DNA of 31,927 bases from an uncultured Coprococcus sp. (GTDB lineage: Bacteria; Bacillota; Clostridia; Lachnospirales; Lachnospiraceae). This document shows, one piece after another, positions 19,046 through 27,519 of the stretch; positions within the stretch are counted from its first letter, which is position 1, and every line of letters starts with the position of its first letter. A model generated the notes under the pieces. That model was given only the letters and a program-made list of their open reading frames with translations, did not search any database and was not told the DNA's origin. Where the stretch lies: the NCBI GenBank assembly GCA_900548215.1, contig URJI01000020.1, forward strand, positions 1 through 31,927. The letters are read 5' to 3'. The translations under genes were made by a program, and so were the position numbers.

Positions 19046-20914
19046 ATGAGAAAACTAGCTTTACCAGACGAGATACTTATGAAGGTTGAGAAACCTGCAA
19101 GATACATTGGCGGGGAATACAACAGTGTCATGAAAGACAAGGACAAGATAGATGTCCGATTCTGTATGTGTTTCCCGGATGTATATGAGATAGGAATGTC
19201 GCATCTCGGAATACAGATATTATATGATATGTTCAACAGAAGAGATGACACATGGTGCGAGAGAGTATATTCTCCGTGGCCGGATCTCGATGCAGAGATG
19301 CGTAAGAATGACATTCCTCTTTTTGCACTGGAGTCCCAGGACCCCATAAAGGATTTTGATTTTCTCGGGATCACGCTTCAGTATGAGATGTGCTATACGA
19401 ATATTTTGCAGGTTCTTGATCTTGCAGGTATACCGCTGCGTACAAGGGATAGAAAAAAAGGAGATACTCTTGTCATAGGTGGGGGACCATGTTCATACAA
19501 TCCTGAGCCCATCGCAGATTTTTTTGATATATTCTACATGGGTGAGGGAGAGATATCCTATGATGAGCTGCTTGAACTTTATAAAGTATACAAGCACTCC
19601 GATATGACAAGACAGGAATTTCTCATAAAGGTATCAAATATACCTGGTCTGTATGTGCCAGAGCTGTATGATGTCACATACAATGCGGACGGTACCATAG
19701 CATCATTTGGCCCTGTGGTTGAAGGCGTTCCGTCCACTGTGACCAAGACTGTTGTTATGGATCACAGCAAAGTCACCTATCCTGAAAAACCTGTGGTCTC
19801 TTTCATGAAACTCACACAGGACAGAGTTGTACTCGAGATCATGCGTGGCTGCATAAGAGGCTGCCGCTTCTGTCAGGCCGGAATGATCTATAGACCTACA
19901 AGACCAAAGGATGTGAATATGCTCAAGAACTATGCTGAGAAAATGCTCGCAAGCACAGGTCACGAAGAGATCACATTCAGCAGTCTTTCGTCCAGTGATT
20001 ATCAGGACCTTCCTGTTCTGACCGACTGTCTTATAGAAAAGATGGACAATGAACACGTGAATATATCACTCCCTTCACTGCGTATCGATGCATTTTCACT
20101 TGATGTGATGAGCAAGATACAGGATGTGAAGAAAAGTTCACTGACATTTGCTCCTGAAGCGGGAACACAGAGACTCAGAAACGTAATAAACAAAGGTCTT
20201 ACAAAAGAAGATATCATGAACGGCGCCCTGAAGGCATTCAAAGGTGGCTGGGACAAGGTCAAACTTTATTTTATGATGGGACTTCCCACAGAGACTTATG
20301 ACGATATAGCCGGTATCGCTGATCTTTCAGAGGAGATAACCGAACTTTTTTTTGCAAATATACCGAGGGAAGAGCGGAATGGCCGTGTTATGGTGACTGC
20401 ATCTGCATCATATTTTGTGCCAAAGCCGTTTACCCCATTCCAGTGGGCTCCGATGATACGCCCGGAGGAATTTGTAAAACGTGCATACTTTGTTAAGGAC
20501 AGATTCCGTGCGGAGAAGAATCATAAGAGCCTCAAATTCCAATATCACGAGGCTGATATTACTATACTTGAGGGTCTACTTGCCAGAGGTGACAGAAAGC
20601 TCTGTGACGTCATATACGATGTGTATAAGTCGGGACAGATATTTGATGCCTGGACAGAATTCTTCAAAAAAGAAAACTGGGATAATGCCATGGAAAAACA
20701 TGGACTTGATATAGATTTCTATACCTACAGGGACAGGGATATAGATGAGATACTTCCATGGGATTTCATAGATATAGGAGTCACCAGAAGATTCCTTGAG
20801 CGTGAATGGGAGAATGCCCGGAATGAGAAAGTTACTCCGAACTGCAGACAACAGTGTTCTGGATGTGGTGCGGCAAGATTCGGAGGAGGTGTGTGCTTTG
20901 AAAATAAGAATTAA
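19046..20914 (+). CDS. Radical SAM protein, TIGR03960 family
   Basis: 622 aa. The N-terminal ~220 residues resemble a B12-binding-like domain (CFPDVYEIGMSHLGIQILYD, then GGGPCSYNPEPIADFFD). The radical SAM core carries C269-x3-C273-x2-C276 in RGCIRGCRFCQAG, with APEAGTQRLRN and KLYFMMGLPTE further on. The C-terminus has a second CX3CX2C (C600, C604, C607) and C617. The family is widespread in Clostridia and its reaction is unknown. Its end overlaps the start of the DUF2344 gene by 17 bases, and rng and rplU follow, which suggests RNA or ribosome-related modification (inference). The ribosome site before 19046 is weak (AAGGAT at 19034-19039). Confidence 0.88.
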   Translation: MRKLALPDEILMKVEKPARYIGGEYNSVMKDKDKIDVRFCMCFPDVYEIGMSHLGIQILYDMFNRRDDTWCERVYSPWPDLDAEMRKNDIPLFALESQDPIKDFDFLGITLQYEMCYTNILQVLDLAGIPLRTRDRKKGDTLVIGGGPCSYNPEPIADFFDIFYMGEGEISYDELLELYKVYKHSDMTRQEFLIKVSNIPGLYVPELYDVTYNADGTIASFGPVVEGVPSTVTKTVVMDHSKVTYPEKPVVSFMKLTQDRVVLEIMRGCIRGCRFCQAGMIYRPTRPKDVNMLKNYAEKMLASTGHEEITFSSLSSSDYQDLPVLTDCLIEKMDNEHVNISLPSLRIDAFSLDVMSKIQDVKKSSLTFAPEAGTQRLRNVINKGLTKEDIMNGALKAFKGGWDKVKLYFMMGLPTETYDDIAGIADLSEEITELFFANIPREERNGRVMVTASASYFVPKPFTPFQWAPMIRPEEFVKRAYFVKDRFRAEKNHKSLKFQYHEADITILEGLLARGDRKLCDVIYDVYKSGQIFDAWTEFFKKENWDNAMEKHGLDIDFYTYRDRDIDEILPWDFIDIGVTRRFLEREWENARNEKVTPNCRQQCSGCGAARFGGGVCFENKN

Positions 20915-21596
20915 ATACTCCAAACTGGGAAATCTGAGATTTATCGGACATCTTGATGTCATGAGATATTTTCAAAAAGAGATCCGAAGAGCTGGACTTG
21001 ATGTCTGTTATTCAAAGGGATATTCACCTCATCAGATCATATCATTTGCGGCACCTCTTGCCATGGGGATCACTTCAGATGGCGAATACTTCGATGGTGA
21101 GTTCGAATCGGTCACAACTTCGCAGGATATGATCTCAGCTCTAAATGCAGTATCTGTTGATGAGATAAAAGTAACAGAGTGTGTACTCCTTCCTGATGAT
21201 GCAAAGAACTCCATGTCTGTAGTATCAGCATCTGATTATATCATCACATTTGAGGAGAAGGCTTCAGAAGTTGAGAAGCAGCATCTGCTTGAGTCTGTCC
21301 AGGATTTTATGGCACAGAATGAGATCGTTATATTAAAAAAGACTAAGAAGAGCGAACGCCAGGAGAATATAAAGCCCGGAATTATGACATGCGAAGTCAG
21401 AAACGATGCAATATACATGCTTTTGTCAACAGGCAGTGAGTACAATCTCAAACCGGAACTTGTAATGCAGGCGCTATATGCATATGCAGGAACGGACTAT
21501 GACCAGTTCCATTATCATATACACCGCCTTGAGACATATATGGATTCACCGGCGGGAGATATAATGCCGCTCTACATGGCAGGATCATGGTTCTGA
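20898..21596 (+). CDS. TIGR03936/DUF2344 family protein
   Basis: Start assigned at TTG 20898, giving 232 aa beginning MKIRIKYSKLGNLRFIGHLDV, which is how this family starts. GGAGGAGG at 20882-20889 lies eight bases before it. A longer in-frame version from 20796 overlaps the radical SAM gene by 119 bases and adds non-family residues. The protein overlaps the radical SAM gene by 17 bases, indicating coupled translation; fused radical SAM-DUF2344 proteins exist in some bacteria, so they probably act together. Visible features: RYFQKEIRRAGLDVCYSKGYSPHQ and FAAPLAMGITSDGEYFD. Its reaction is unknown. Confidence 0.88.
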   Translation: MKIRIKYSKLGNLRFIGHLDVMRYFQKEIRRAGLDVCYSKGYSPHQIISFAAPLAMGITSDGEYFDGEFESVTTSQDMISALNAVSVDEIKVTECVLLPDDAKNSMSVVSASDYIITFEEKASEVEKQHLLESVQDFMAQNEIVILKKTKKSERQENIKPGIMTCEVRNDAIYMLLSTGSEYNLKPELVMQALYAYAGTDYDQFHYHIHRLETYMDSPAGDIMPLYMAGSWF

Positions 21597-21638
21597 TATC
21601 TTGTTGTCTGATAATATCAACCCAGCTGGGAGGTAAAG

Positions 21639-22814
21639 ATGAGAAAACTTGTTGTTACGCAATACGAAGGCAAAATACTTCAGGCAGCCATTCTTGATGG
21701 CAAAGTCACTGATCTGAATCTGTCGGAAAACAGTACAGTCCTTGGCAATATATATGTCGGGAAAATTGCAAATATAGTAGACAATATAAATGCATGCTTT
21801 GTCGACTACGGCGACCGCCTTCCATGTTACTACAGCCTTGATGACAATGACATAATATATGCCGACGGAAAAGAGCACAGCAAACTTAGGATCGGCGACG
21901 AGATAGTTGTGCAGATAAGCAGAGATGCTGTAAAAACCAAGAACCCTGTTGGATCATCGGAGCTGACACTCAGAGGGGATTACTGTGTTGTCCATACAGG
22001 AAACCAGATAGGTGTATCAAACAAGATAAGCAGCAGAAAGCTCAGGGATGAGCTGAAGGAGATGGCCAGACAGATACTTCCGGACGGAATGGGCTGCATC
22101 ATAAGAACAAATGCCGCCGATTCAGAACGCACCACTATACAAAAAGAACTCACAGAGCTCTCAGGCAGACTTTCCCAGATCATTAAATCTGCAGTCACGA
22201 GAAAATGCTTTTCATGTCTCTACAGAAACCCGCCTGAGTACATCGAGAACATAACATTTATGGGAAGTCAGAAGATCGATGAATTCATAACAGACGATGA
22301 GGATATATACAACTGTTTCACAGATTATGCCCGTAAGAAGAATCTTTTATCTATAAATGCAGTTTTTTACTGCGACAAGGACCTTCCTCTTGCATCACTG
22401 TACAATCTCAGAAAAGAGGTTGAGGGAGCACTTAAGGAGCGGGTATGGCTCAAATCAGGAGCTTATCTCATAATACAGCAGACCGAAGCCATGGTCGTTG
22501 TTGATGTAAATACCGGCAAGGCAGTTTCGGGCAAGGACATATCCAGTCACATGATGAAAGTAAATACAGAGGCGGCCATTGAGACCTGCAGGCAGCTGCG
22601 ACTCAGGAATCTGTCGGGTATCGTGATTATAGACTTCATAAACATGAAAAATCCTGATGACATTATCAAAATCAGGGATATCCTGATCAGGGAGCTGGCT
22701 GATGATCCCGTACCGGCAAAATTCGTAGATATTACAAAACTTGGACTTATAGAACTGACAAGAAAAAAGCTGAAGCGGCCTCTGCATGAGATGCTGTCTG
22801 TACATAATCGATGA
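21639..22814 (+). CDS. rng: Ribonuclease E/G family protein (short form)
   Basis: Single-strand-specific endoribonuclease for rRNA and mRNA processing. Of 391 aa, residues 35-125 form an S1-like RNA-binding domain (GNIYVGKIANIVDNINACFVDYG). The catalytic core has MVVVDVNTGKAV near 289 and GIVIIDFINM near 330, which hold the two expected catalytic aspartates. It ends LTRKKLKRPLHEML. The family's usual zinc-link CxxC and the C-terminal region after LTRKR are missing, so it is about 100 residues shorter than E. coli RNase G. GGGAGG lies seven bases before ATG. rplU follows. Confidence 0.92.
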   Translation: MRKLVVTQYEGKILQAAILDGKVTDLNLSENSTVLGNIYVGKIANIVDNINACFVDYGDRLPCYYSLDDNDIIYADGKEHSKLRIGDEIVVQISRDAVKTKNPVGSSELTLRGDYCVVHTGNQIGVSNKISSRKLRDELKEMARQILPDGMGCIIRTNAADSERTTIQKELTELSGRLSQIIKSAVTRKCFSCLYRNPPEYIENITFMGSQKIDEFITDDEDIYNCFTDYARKKNLLSINAVFYCDKDLPLASLYNLRKEVEGALKERVWLKSGAYLIIQQTEAMVVVDVNTGKAVSGKDISSHMMKVNTEAAIETCRQLRLRNLSGIVIIDFINMKNPDDIIKIRDILIRELADDPVPAKFVDITKLGLIELTRKKLKRPLHEMLSVHNR

Positions 22815-22983
22815 CAAATCATATGAATACATAAGTTACAGGCAAAAGCTTCAGATAAAATATTCAGGTAAAGCAAAAAAAATGTTGACAAATATGGATC
22901 ATGGTGATAGATTATATGAGTATGCCGCACAGTTAGGTATAAGTGTGTCTGATGACACCACCAAAACTGGCGAGTTTGATTAA
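22786..22983 (+). CDS. Possible small ORF or rng tail in +1 frame
   Basis: A 65-codon frame that begins inside the last codons of rng, +1 relative to it, and runs to a stop just before the rplU ribosome site. Its product is hydrophilic and unlike any family I know. It could be a rng C-terminus cut off by a frameshift, a small gene, or simply an open stretch in the rplU leader. No ribosome site supports the ATG. Low confidence as a gene. Confidence 0.2.
   Translation: MRCCLYIIDDKSYEYISYRQKLQIKYSGKAKKMLTNMDHGDRLYEYAAQLGISVSDDTTKTGEFD
22885..22913 (+). promoter_or_regulatory. Candidate promoter for rplU-prp-rpmA
   Basis: Perfect TTGACA at 22885-22890, a 17-base spacer and TAGATT at 22908-22913. 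It lies about 85 bases before rplU, in the place where Firmicutes carry a transcribed L21 leader. I cannot confirm the leader fold by eye. Confidence 0.45.
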
Positions 22984-22996
22984 GGAGGTATTAACC

Positions 22997-23305
22997 ATGT
23001 ACGCAATTATAGCAACAGGCGGTAAGCAGTACAAGGTAGCTGAAGGAGACGTAATCAAAGTTGAGAAGCTCGCAGCAGAGACTGGAAGCGAAGTAACATT
23101 TGATGATGTTATCTTAGTAAGCACTGATTCAGACGTTAAGTGTGGAGATGCAGTAGCTAATGCATCTGTAACAGCATCAGTAGTTGGTGAAGGCAAGTCT
23201 AAGAAAGTTATTGTTTACAAGTACAAGAGAAAGACTGGCTATCACAAGAAGAATGGTCACAGACAGTCATATACTAAGGTTGAGATCAAGAAGATCAACG
23301 CTTAA
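22997..23305 (+). CDS. rplU: 50S ribosomal protein L21
   Basis: 102-aa L21 protein, binding 23S rRNA in the large subunit. It begins MYAIIATGGKQYKVAEGDV and ends with the basic KYKRKTGYHKKNGHRQ segment typical of L21. The start at 22997 is set by TAAGGAGGT nine bases upstream; the upstream in-frame ATGs at 22943 and 22952 are in the leader. It is the first gene of rplU-prp-rpmA, the standard Firmicutes order. Confidence 0.98.
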   Translation: MYAIIATGGKQYKVAEGDVIKVEKLAAETGSEVTFDDVILVSTDSDVKCGDAVANASVTASVVGEGKSKKVIVYKYKRKTGYHKKNGHRQSYTKVEIKKINA

Positions 23306-23330
23306 TTTCAGACTGTATTGATTATAAGAC

Positions 23331-23657
23331 ATGATTGATGTAGTTATTTTTCAGAACAGCAATTCGGACTATATAGGATTTAAAACGTACGGACATGCAG
23401 AGTATGATGATCCCGGGAAGGATATCGTATGCAGTGCAGTATCTGCTATTGCGATAACGATTCTGAACTCCATTGAGGAACTCTCAGACGTGAATTTCAC
23501 GTTAGATTGTGATCAGGAGAATGGGAATATGGCTTTCATGCTCAAAGATCTGCCTGATGTCAAAGCACAGACTCTGATGCAGGCATTTGTCATCGGCATA
23601 TCTGGAATTGAAGAATCCTATGGCGATTATATTTGTATGACCTTTAAGGAGGTGTAA
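23331..23657 (+). CDS. prp: Ribosomal-processing cysteine protease Prp
   Basis: Cysteine protease that removes the N-terminal extension of L27 in Firmicutes. The 108-aa protein has H22 in TYGHAEYDDPGKDIVCSAVSAI and C34 in the same segment, the positions of the catalytic His and Cys in S. aureus Prp. The substrate gene rpmA follows and carries the cognate cleavage motif, so enzyme and substrate are encoded together. The ribosome site is weak, so translation may depend on coupling to rplU 25 bases upstream. Confidence 0.95.
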   Translation: MIDVVIFQNSNSDYIGFKTYGHAEYDDPGKDIVCSAVSAIAITILNSIEELSDVNFTLDCDQENGNMAFMLKDLPDVKAQTLMQAFVIGISGIEESYGDYICMTFKEV

Positions 23658-23662
23658 TTGAC

Positions 23663-23950
23663 ATGATGAAGATGGAACTTCAGTTTTTCGCTCATAAGAA
23701 AGGTGTAGGTTCTACTAAGAACGGCAGAGACTCAGAGTCCAAGAGACTTGGCGCTAAGAGAGCTGACGGTCAGTTCGTAAAGGCTGGCAACATCCTTTAC
23801 AGACAGCGTGGAACAAAGATTCACCCAGGTCTTAACGTTGGTATCGGCGGAGATGACACACTGTTCGCTACTGCTGATGGTATCGTTAGATTTGAGAGAA
23901 AAGGTAGAGACAAGAAGCAGGTTTCTATCTATCCAGTAGTCAACGAGTAA
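23663..23950 (+). CDS. rpmA: 50S ribosomal protein L27 (Prp-processed form)
   Basis: 95-aa precursor of L27. It opens MMKMELQFFAHKKGVGST: the LQFF|A motif after residue 9 is the Prp cleavage site, after which the mature protein begins AHKKG and can reach the peptidyl-transferase centre. AAGGAGGTG overlaps the prp stop and is eight bases before the ATG at 23663, which gives exactly the nine-residue extension known from S. aureus. Further L27 sequence, GRDSESKRLGAKRADGQFV and RQRGTKIHPG, is unmistakable. A terminator follows. Confidence 0.98.
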   Translation: MMKMELQFFAHKKGVGSTKNGRDSESKRLGAKRADGQFVKAGNILYRQRGTKIHPGLNVGIGGDDTLFATADGIVRFERKGRDKKQVSIYPVVNE

Positions 23951-23980
23951 TATTGGATATATATAAGTAATACTATCAAG

Positions 23981-24016
23981 AGACTGGAGTAATTTTTATT
24001 ATTCCAGTCTTTTTTT
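23981..24016 (+). terminator. Intrinsic terminator after rpmA
   Basis: AGACTGGAGTAAT (23981-23993) pairs at 12 of 13 positions with ATTATTCCAGTCT (23998-24010), followed by a run of eight Ts. It ends the rplU-prp-rpmA transcript. Confidence 0.93.
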
Positions 24017-24017
24017 A

Positions 24018-24046
24018 CAGACAAAAGCGCAGATATGGGGTATACT
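24018..24046 (+). promoter_or_regulatory. Candidate promoter for obgE
   Basis: CAGACA at 24018-24023, 17-base spacer, TATACT at 24041-24046, directly after the rpmA terminator. The -10 box is good; the -35 box matches at four of six positions. Confidence 0.5.
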
Positions 24047-24143
24047 ATTACATAGCATGCAGATGTATCTGCAGAACTTGACACAGGTAGTTTAGACATT
24101 GAATATTCGGTATAGAATATCTGACACAGAAAGGCGGTATATT

Positions 24144-25439
24144 ATGTTTGCCGATAGAGCCAGAATATATGTGAGATCAGGCAAGGGCGGCGACGGTCAC
24201 GTATCTTTCAGAAGAGAGAAATACGTGCCGAATGGCGGACCGGACGGCGGCGATGGAGGAAAAGGCGGTGACGTTATCTTTGTTGTCGACGAGGGCATGA
24301 ACACACTCACCAACTATAGACACGTAACAAAATACAGAGCCGGAGACGGTGAAGAGGGCGGCAAGAAGAACTGCCATGGCAGCAACGGTGCTGATATCAT
24401 ACTCAAGGTTCCACCTGGAACTGTTGTCAAAGATGCAGAGAGCGGCAAAGTCATACTTGACATGGCATACAAAAAGGAGCCTGTCGTATTTCTGAAGGGT
24501 GGTCACGGCGGACGAGGCAACAGGACCTATGTCACCTCAACCATGCAGGCACCAAAGTATGCGCAGCCGGGCCAGCCAGCGAAAGAACTTGTGGTTGACC
24601 TCGAGCTTAAGTGTATAGCTGATGTAGGCCTTGTCGGATATCCAAGTGTCGGCAAATCAACCTTTCTTGCAAGAGTCACGAATGCAAGACCTAAGATAGC
24701 AGCATATCATTTTACAACTCTTGTGCCTAATCTGGGTGTGGTTGATCTTGGTGATAAGAACGGCTTTGTTATAGCCGATATTCCGGGTATCATTGAGGGT
24801 GCATCAGAAGGTACAGGACTTGGTCTCCAGTTTCTCAGACATATAGAGAGAACAAAGGTGCTGATTCATATAGTTGATGCGGCTTCTGTTGACGGAAGAG
24901 ACCCTGTCAATGACATTCATATCATCAATGATGAACTTGCAAAATATAACAAAGACATAGAGAAGAGACCACAGGTCATAGCAGCAAACAAGGTTGATCT
25001 TCTGGACGATATGGGATTTGAGACGGTTATAGAGATGCTCAAAGAGGAATTCCCTGAGGATAAGGGATTTAAGATATTCCCTATCTCTGCAGTGTCAGGA
25101 AAGGGTATAAATGAGCTTCTGTGGTATGTCAATGACTTAGTCAAGCAGTCGCCTAGAGATATCGTAGAATTTGAGCCTGAGATTGATCTGGAGCTGCAGG
25201 ATGATCCTGAACTCCCATTTGAGGTCAGAAAATCCGATGAGGAGGAAGGCGTATACATCGTTGAAGGCCCTCGAATTGAGAAGATGCTCGGATATACTAA
25301 CCTTGAGTCTGAAAAGGGATTTGACTTCTTCCAGAAGTTCCTCAGAGACAATGGCATCCTGACACAGCTTGAAGAACTCGGCTGCGTAGATGGAGATACA
25401 GTCAGGATGTATTTCCTTGAGTTTGACTATTATAAGTAA
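24144..25439 (+). CDS. obgE: GTPase Obg/CgtA
   Basis: Essential GTPase in 50S assembly and stress control. The start at 24144 gives MFADRARIYVRSGKGGDGHVS, the usual Obg beginning, with AAAGGCGG about seven bases upstream; an in-frame ATG at 24099 adds 15 non-conserved residues. The 431-aa protein has the glycine-rich Obg domain (1-157), a GTPase domain with GYPSVGKST near 165, DIPGIIEGA, and NKVDL, and a C-terminal OCT domain (from about 350, LPFEVRKSDEEEGVYIVEGPRIEKML). Location after rpmA and before yhbY and nadD is the standard Clostridia order. Confidence 0.98.
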   Translation: MFADRARIYVRSGKGGDGHVSFRREKYVPNGGPDGGDGGKGGDVIFVVDEGMNTLTNYRHVTKYRAGDGEEGGKKNCHGSNGADIILKVPPGTVVKDAESGKVILDMAYKKEPVVFLKGGHGGRGNRTYVTSTMQAPKYAQPGQPAKELVVDLELKCIADVGLVGYPSVGKSTFLARVTNARPKIAAYHFTTLVPNLGVVDLGDKNGFVIADIPGIIEGASEGTGLGLQFLRHIERTKVLIHIVDAASVDGRDPVNDIHIINDELAKYNKDIEKRPQVIAANKVDLLDDMGFETVIEMLKEEFPEDKGFKIFPISAVSGKGINELLWYVNDLVKQSPRDIVEFEPEIDLELQDDPELPFEVRKSDEEEGVYIVEGPRIEKMLGYTNLESEKGFDFFQKFLRDNGILTQLEELGCVDGDTVRMYFLEFDYYK

Positions 25440-25447
25440 AGGAGACG

Positions 25448-25465
25448 ACTGGCTTTATGAGCCGG
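25448..25465 (+). promoter_or_regulatory. Small hairpin between SD and yhbY start
   Basis: ACTGGCT and AGCCGGT form a seven-pair stem (one G-U) around a four- or five-base loop in the 37-base obgE-yhbY gap. The only Shine-Dalgarno-like sequence, AAAGGAGA at 25438-25445, is upstream of this hairpin, about 31 bases from the yhbY ATG. Folding the hairpin would bring it to roughly a dozen bases. Confidence 0.45.
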
Positions 25466-25476
25466 TTATAGAATAA

Positions 25477-25764
25477 ATGAACAGTAAACAGAGAGCTTAT
25501 TTAAAAGGACTGGCACAGACAATCCAGCCAATACTTAACATCGGTAAATCATCACTCACTCCAGAATTCACAAATTCTGTCGCAGAAGCACTGGAAGCGA
25601 GAGAGTTGATCAAAATTTCAGTTTTAAAGAACTGCCTTGATGATCCAAGAGAAATTGCAGCCATGCTTGGTGAAAGAACTCATTCCCAGGTTGTCCAGGT
25701 AATCGGAAGGAAAATCGTCCTGTACAAGGAATCAAAAGAGCACAAGAAGATAGAATTACCTTAG
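25477..25764 (+). CDS. yhbY: YhbY/CRM-domain RNA-binding protein
   Basis: 95-aa protein consisting of one CRS1-YhbY (CRM) domain, associated with pre-50S ribosomes. It begins MNSKQRAYLKGLAQTIQPILNIGKSSLT and has the family's GERTHSQVVQVIGRKIVLYK segment near residue 68; the expected GxxG-like loop is ILNIGKSS. A TAA directly precedes the ATG in frame, so no earlier start is possible. No ribosome site lies at normal distance (see the hairpin entry). It lies downstream of obgE and upstream of nadD, consistent with ribosome assembly. Confidence 0.95.
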   Translation: MNSKQRAYLKGLAQTIQPILNIGKSSLTPEFTNSVAEALEARELIKISVLKNCLDDPREIAAMLGERTHSQVVQVIGRKIVLYKESKEHKKIELP

Positions 25765-25811
25765 GAAATGTCTTGAAAAGCCACTTTAATAAACTGTAAC
25801 GGAGATAAATT

Positions 25812-26435
25812 ATGATAACTCACGGACATTCAGACATAGGTATACTGGGAGGAACATTTAATCCGATTCACAACGGTCATATAGAGCTTGGCATCCAGGC
25901 ACTCAGACAGTTTGATCTCGACAAGGTTCTTGTTATGCCGAACAATAAACCTGCCTATAAGGATATCTCATCGGAGATTCCGGTGGAGCACAGGGTTAAT
26001 ATGATAAAACTTGCCATAGAAGGCATAGACCGCCTGGAATTCTCTGATTTTGAATTGCGCAGACCGGGTGTTACATATACTTCTGACACACTTAAAAGCC
26101 TGCACAGTCTGCATCCCGACGTTCACTGGTATTTTATCATGGGAGGAGATTCCATCATGTATTTTGACAGATGGAATCAGCCAGACGTCATTGCCAGACT
26201 TGCGACATTGCTTGTAACTACCAGAAGTGATACTCCTTTAAATGTTGTGCGTGATAAAATACATTCTCTGAAAAATATATATCCATTTGCAGATATACGG
26301 ATGGAGAACATACATGAATATGCAGTATCATCAAGCATGATAAGAGAAAATATCAAAGCTGGCGAATGCATAGATGATGTTGTTCCAAAGGCTGTCAAAG
26401 ATTATATAATTGATAATCACCTGTACCATTTATGA
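25812..26435 (+). CDS. nadD: Nicotinate-nucleotide adenylyltransferase
   Basis: Adenylates nicotinate mononucleotide in NAD synthesis. 207 aa with the nucleotidyltransferase motif GGTFNPIHNGH at residues 13-23, GGDSIMYFDRW near 113, and the C-terminal SSSMIREN motif that binds ATP phosphates. GGAGATAA lies just before the ATG. yqeK follows 43 bases downstream; nadD-yqeK adjacency is widely conserved in Firmicutes. Confidence 0.97.
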   Translation: MITHGHSDIGILGGTFNPIHNGHIELGIQALRQFDLDKVLVMPNNKPAYKDISSEIPVEHRVNMIKLAIEGIDRLEFSDFELRRPGVTYTSDTLKSLHSLHPDVHWYFIMGGDSIMYFDRWNQPDVIARLATLLVTTRSDTPLNVVRDKIHSLKNIYPFADIRMENIHEYAVSSSMIRENIKAGECIDDVVPKAVKDYIIDNHLYHL

Positions 26436-26478
26436 TCTGTAAGTACGAGAGCATCTGATATAATATAAGGGGGATCAT

Positions 26479-27060
26479 ATGAACAGACTTGAAATGCGTG
26501 AGCGTCTTCAAAGTAAGCTTACAAAAAAGAGATTTGAACATTCGCTGGGAGTAGAATATGTCGCAGGTTGTCTTGCTATGATTTATGGAGTTGATATTGA
26601 TAAGGCACTCACTGCAGGTTTGCTGCATGACTGTGCTAAATGCTTGTCACCAGAAGATAAGATATCCAAGTGCAAAAAACATAATCTGCCGATCAGCGAT
26701 GTGGAATTACGCAATCCTGAACTTCTGCATGCGAAACTTGGTTCTTTATATGCAAAGGAAAAATATGGTGTACAAGACGATGAGATACTTTCCGCTATAG
26801 AGTTTCACACCACAGGGAAACCGGCTATGAGCTTATTGGAAAAGATAATTTTTGTCGCAGACTATATTGAGCCTAACAGAAAGCCATTGCCGCAGATAGA
26901 TGAGATCAGAAGAGAAGCTTTTACAGATCTGGACAAAAGCATTGTTCATATATTAAAAAACACTTTAAGCTATCTTGAAGGTGAAGAGTGCGGAGAAACG
27001 GATGAGATGTCGATAAAGACATATAATTATTTTATGGATAAAATGGGTATGCATGCATAA
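26479..27060 (+). CDS. yqeK: HD-domain Ap4A hydrolase YqeK
   Basis: 193-aa HD-domain phosphohydrolase. YqeK proteins split diadenosine tetraphosphate symmetrically into two ADP. Visible metal-site residues are H21 (FEHSLGVEYVA), H50-D51 (LLHDCAKCL), H84 region (LLHAKLGSLYAKEKYG), and EFHTTGKPAMSLLEKIIFVADYIEP. A strong AAGGGGG ribosome site precedes the ATG. It sits between nadD and rsfS, its conserved place. Confidence 0.94.
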   Translation: MNRLEMRERLQSKLTKKRFEHSLGVEYVAGCLAMIYGVDIDKALTAGLLHDCAKCLSPEDKISKCKKHNLPISDVELRNPELLHAKLGSLYAKEKYGVQDDEILSAIEFHTTGKPAMSLLEKIIFVADYIEPNRKPLPQIDEIRREAFTDLDKSIVHILKNTLSYLEGEECGETDEMSIKTYNYFMDKMGMHA

Positions 27061-27138
27061 AAATGACAAACTAATCAATGTATACACTATTATAATAAAA
27101 TATTATACGAAATAATATAACGGAATGCGAGGATAGAT

Positions 27139-27489
27139 ATGACAGATTCAAAAGAGGCGTTAAAAGTTATACTCAATGCTCTTGAAGAGAAGAAAGCGTT
27201 TGACATCAAACTTATCAATATAAGTAAAATATCAACACTATGTGACTATATTGTCATAGCTGATGGAACAAACAAAAAACAGGTTCAGGCACTCAGCGAC
27301 AATGTTGAAGATGCCATGCACAGAGCAGGCTTTTCGCATAAAGGTATTGAGGGATACTCAGAAGGTGGATGGATCTTGCTTGATTACTATGATATAATTG
27401 TTCATATATTTTCTGAGGAATCAAGAAGATTTTATAACATCGAAAAGATTTGGAATGATGGCGATTATGTGGCTATCGATAGTATATAG
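27139..27489 (+). CDS. rsfS: Ribosomal silencing factor RsfS
   Basis: 116-aa RsfS/Iojap protein, which binds L14 and blocks subunit joining in starvation. Conserved features: KISTLCDYIVIADGTNKKQVQAL near residue 30, GYSEGGWILLDYYDIIVHIFSEESRRFYNIEKIW near the C-terminus. GCGAGGA lies about nine bases before the ATG. The 78-base gap after yqeK is very AT-rich and may hold a promoter, but no good -35/-10 pair stands out. Confidence 0.96.
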   Translation: MTDSKEALKVILNALEEKKAFDIKLINISKISTLCDYIVIADGTNKKQVQALSDNVEDAMHRAGFSHKGIEGYSEGGWILLDYYDIIVHIFSEESRRFYNIEKIWNDGDYVAIDSI

Positions 27490-27519
27490 AATGGGGTTTA
27501 AGATATTTGGGGATTTTTT

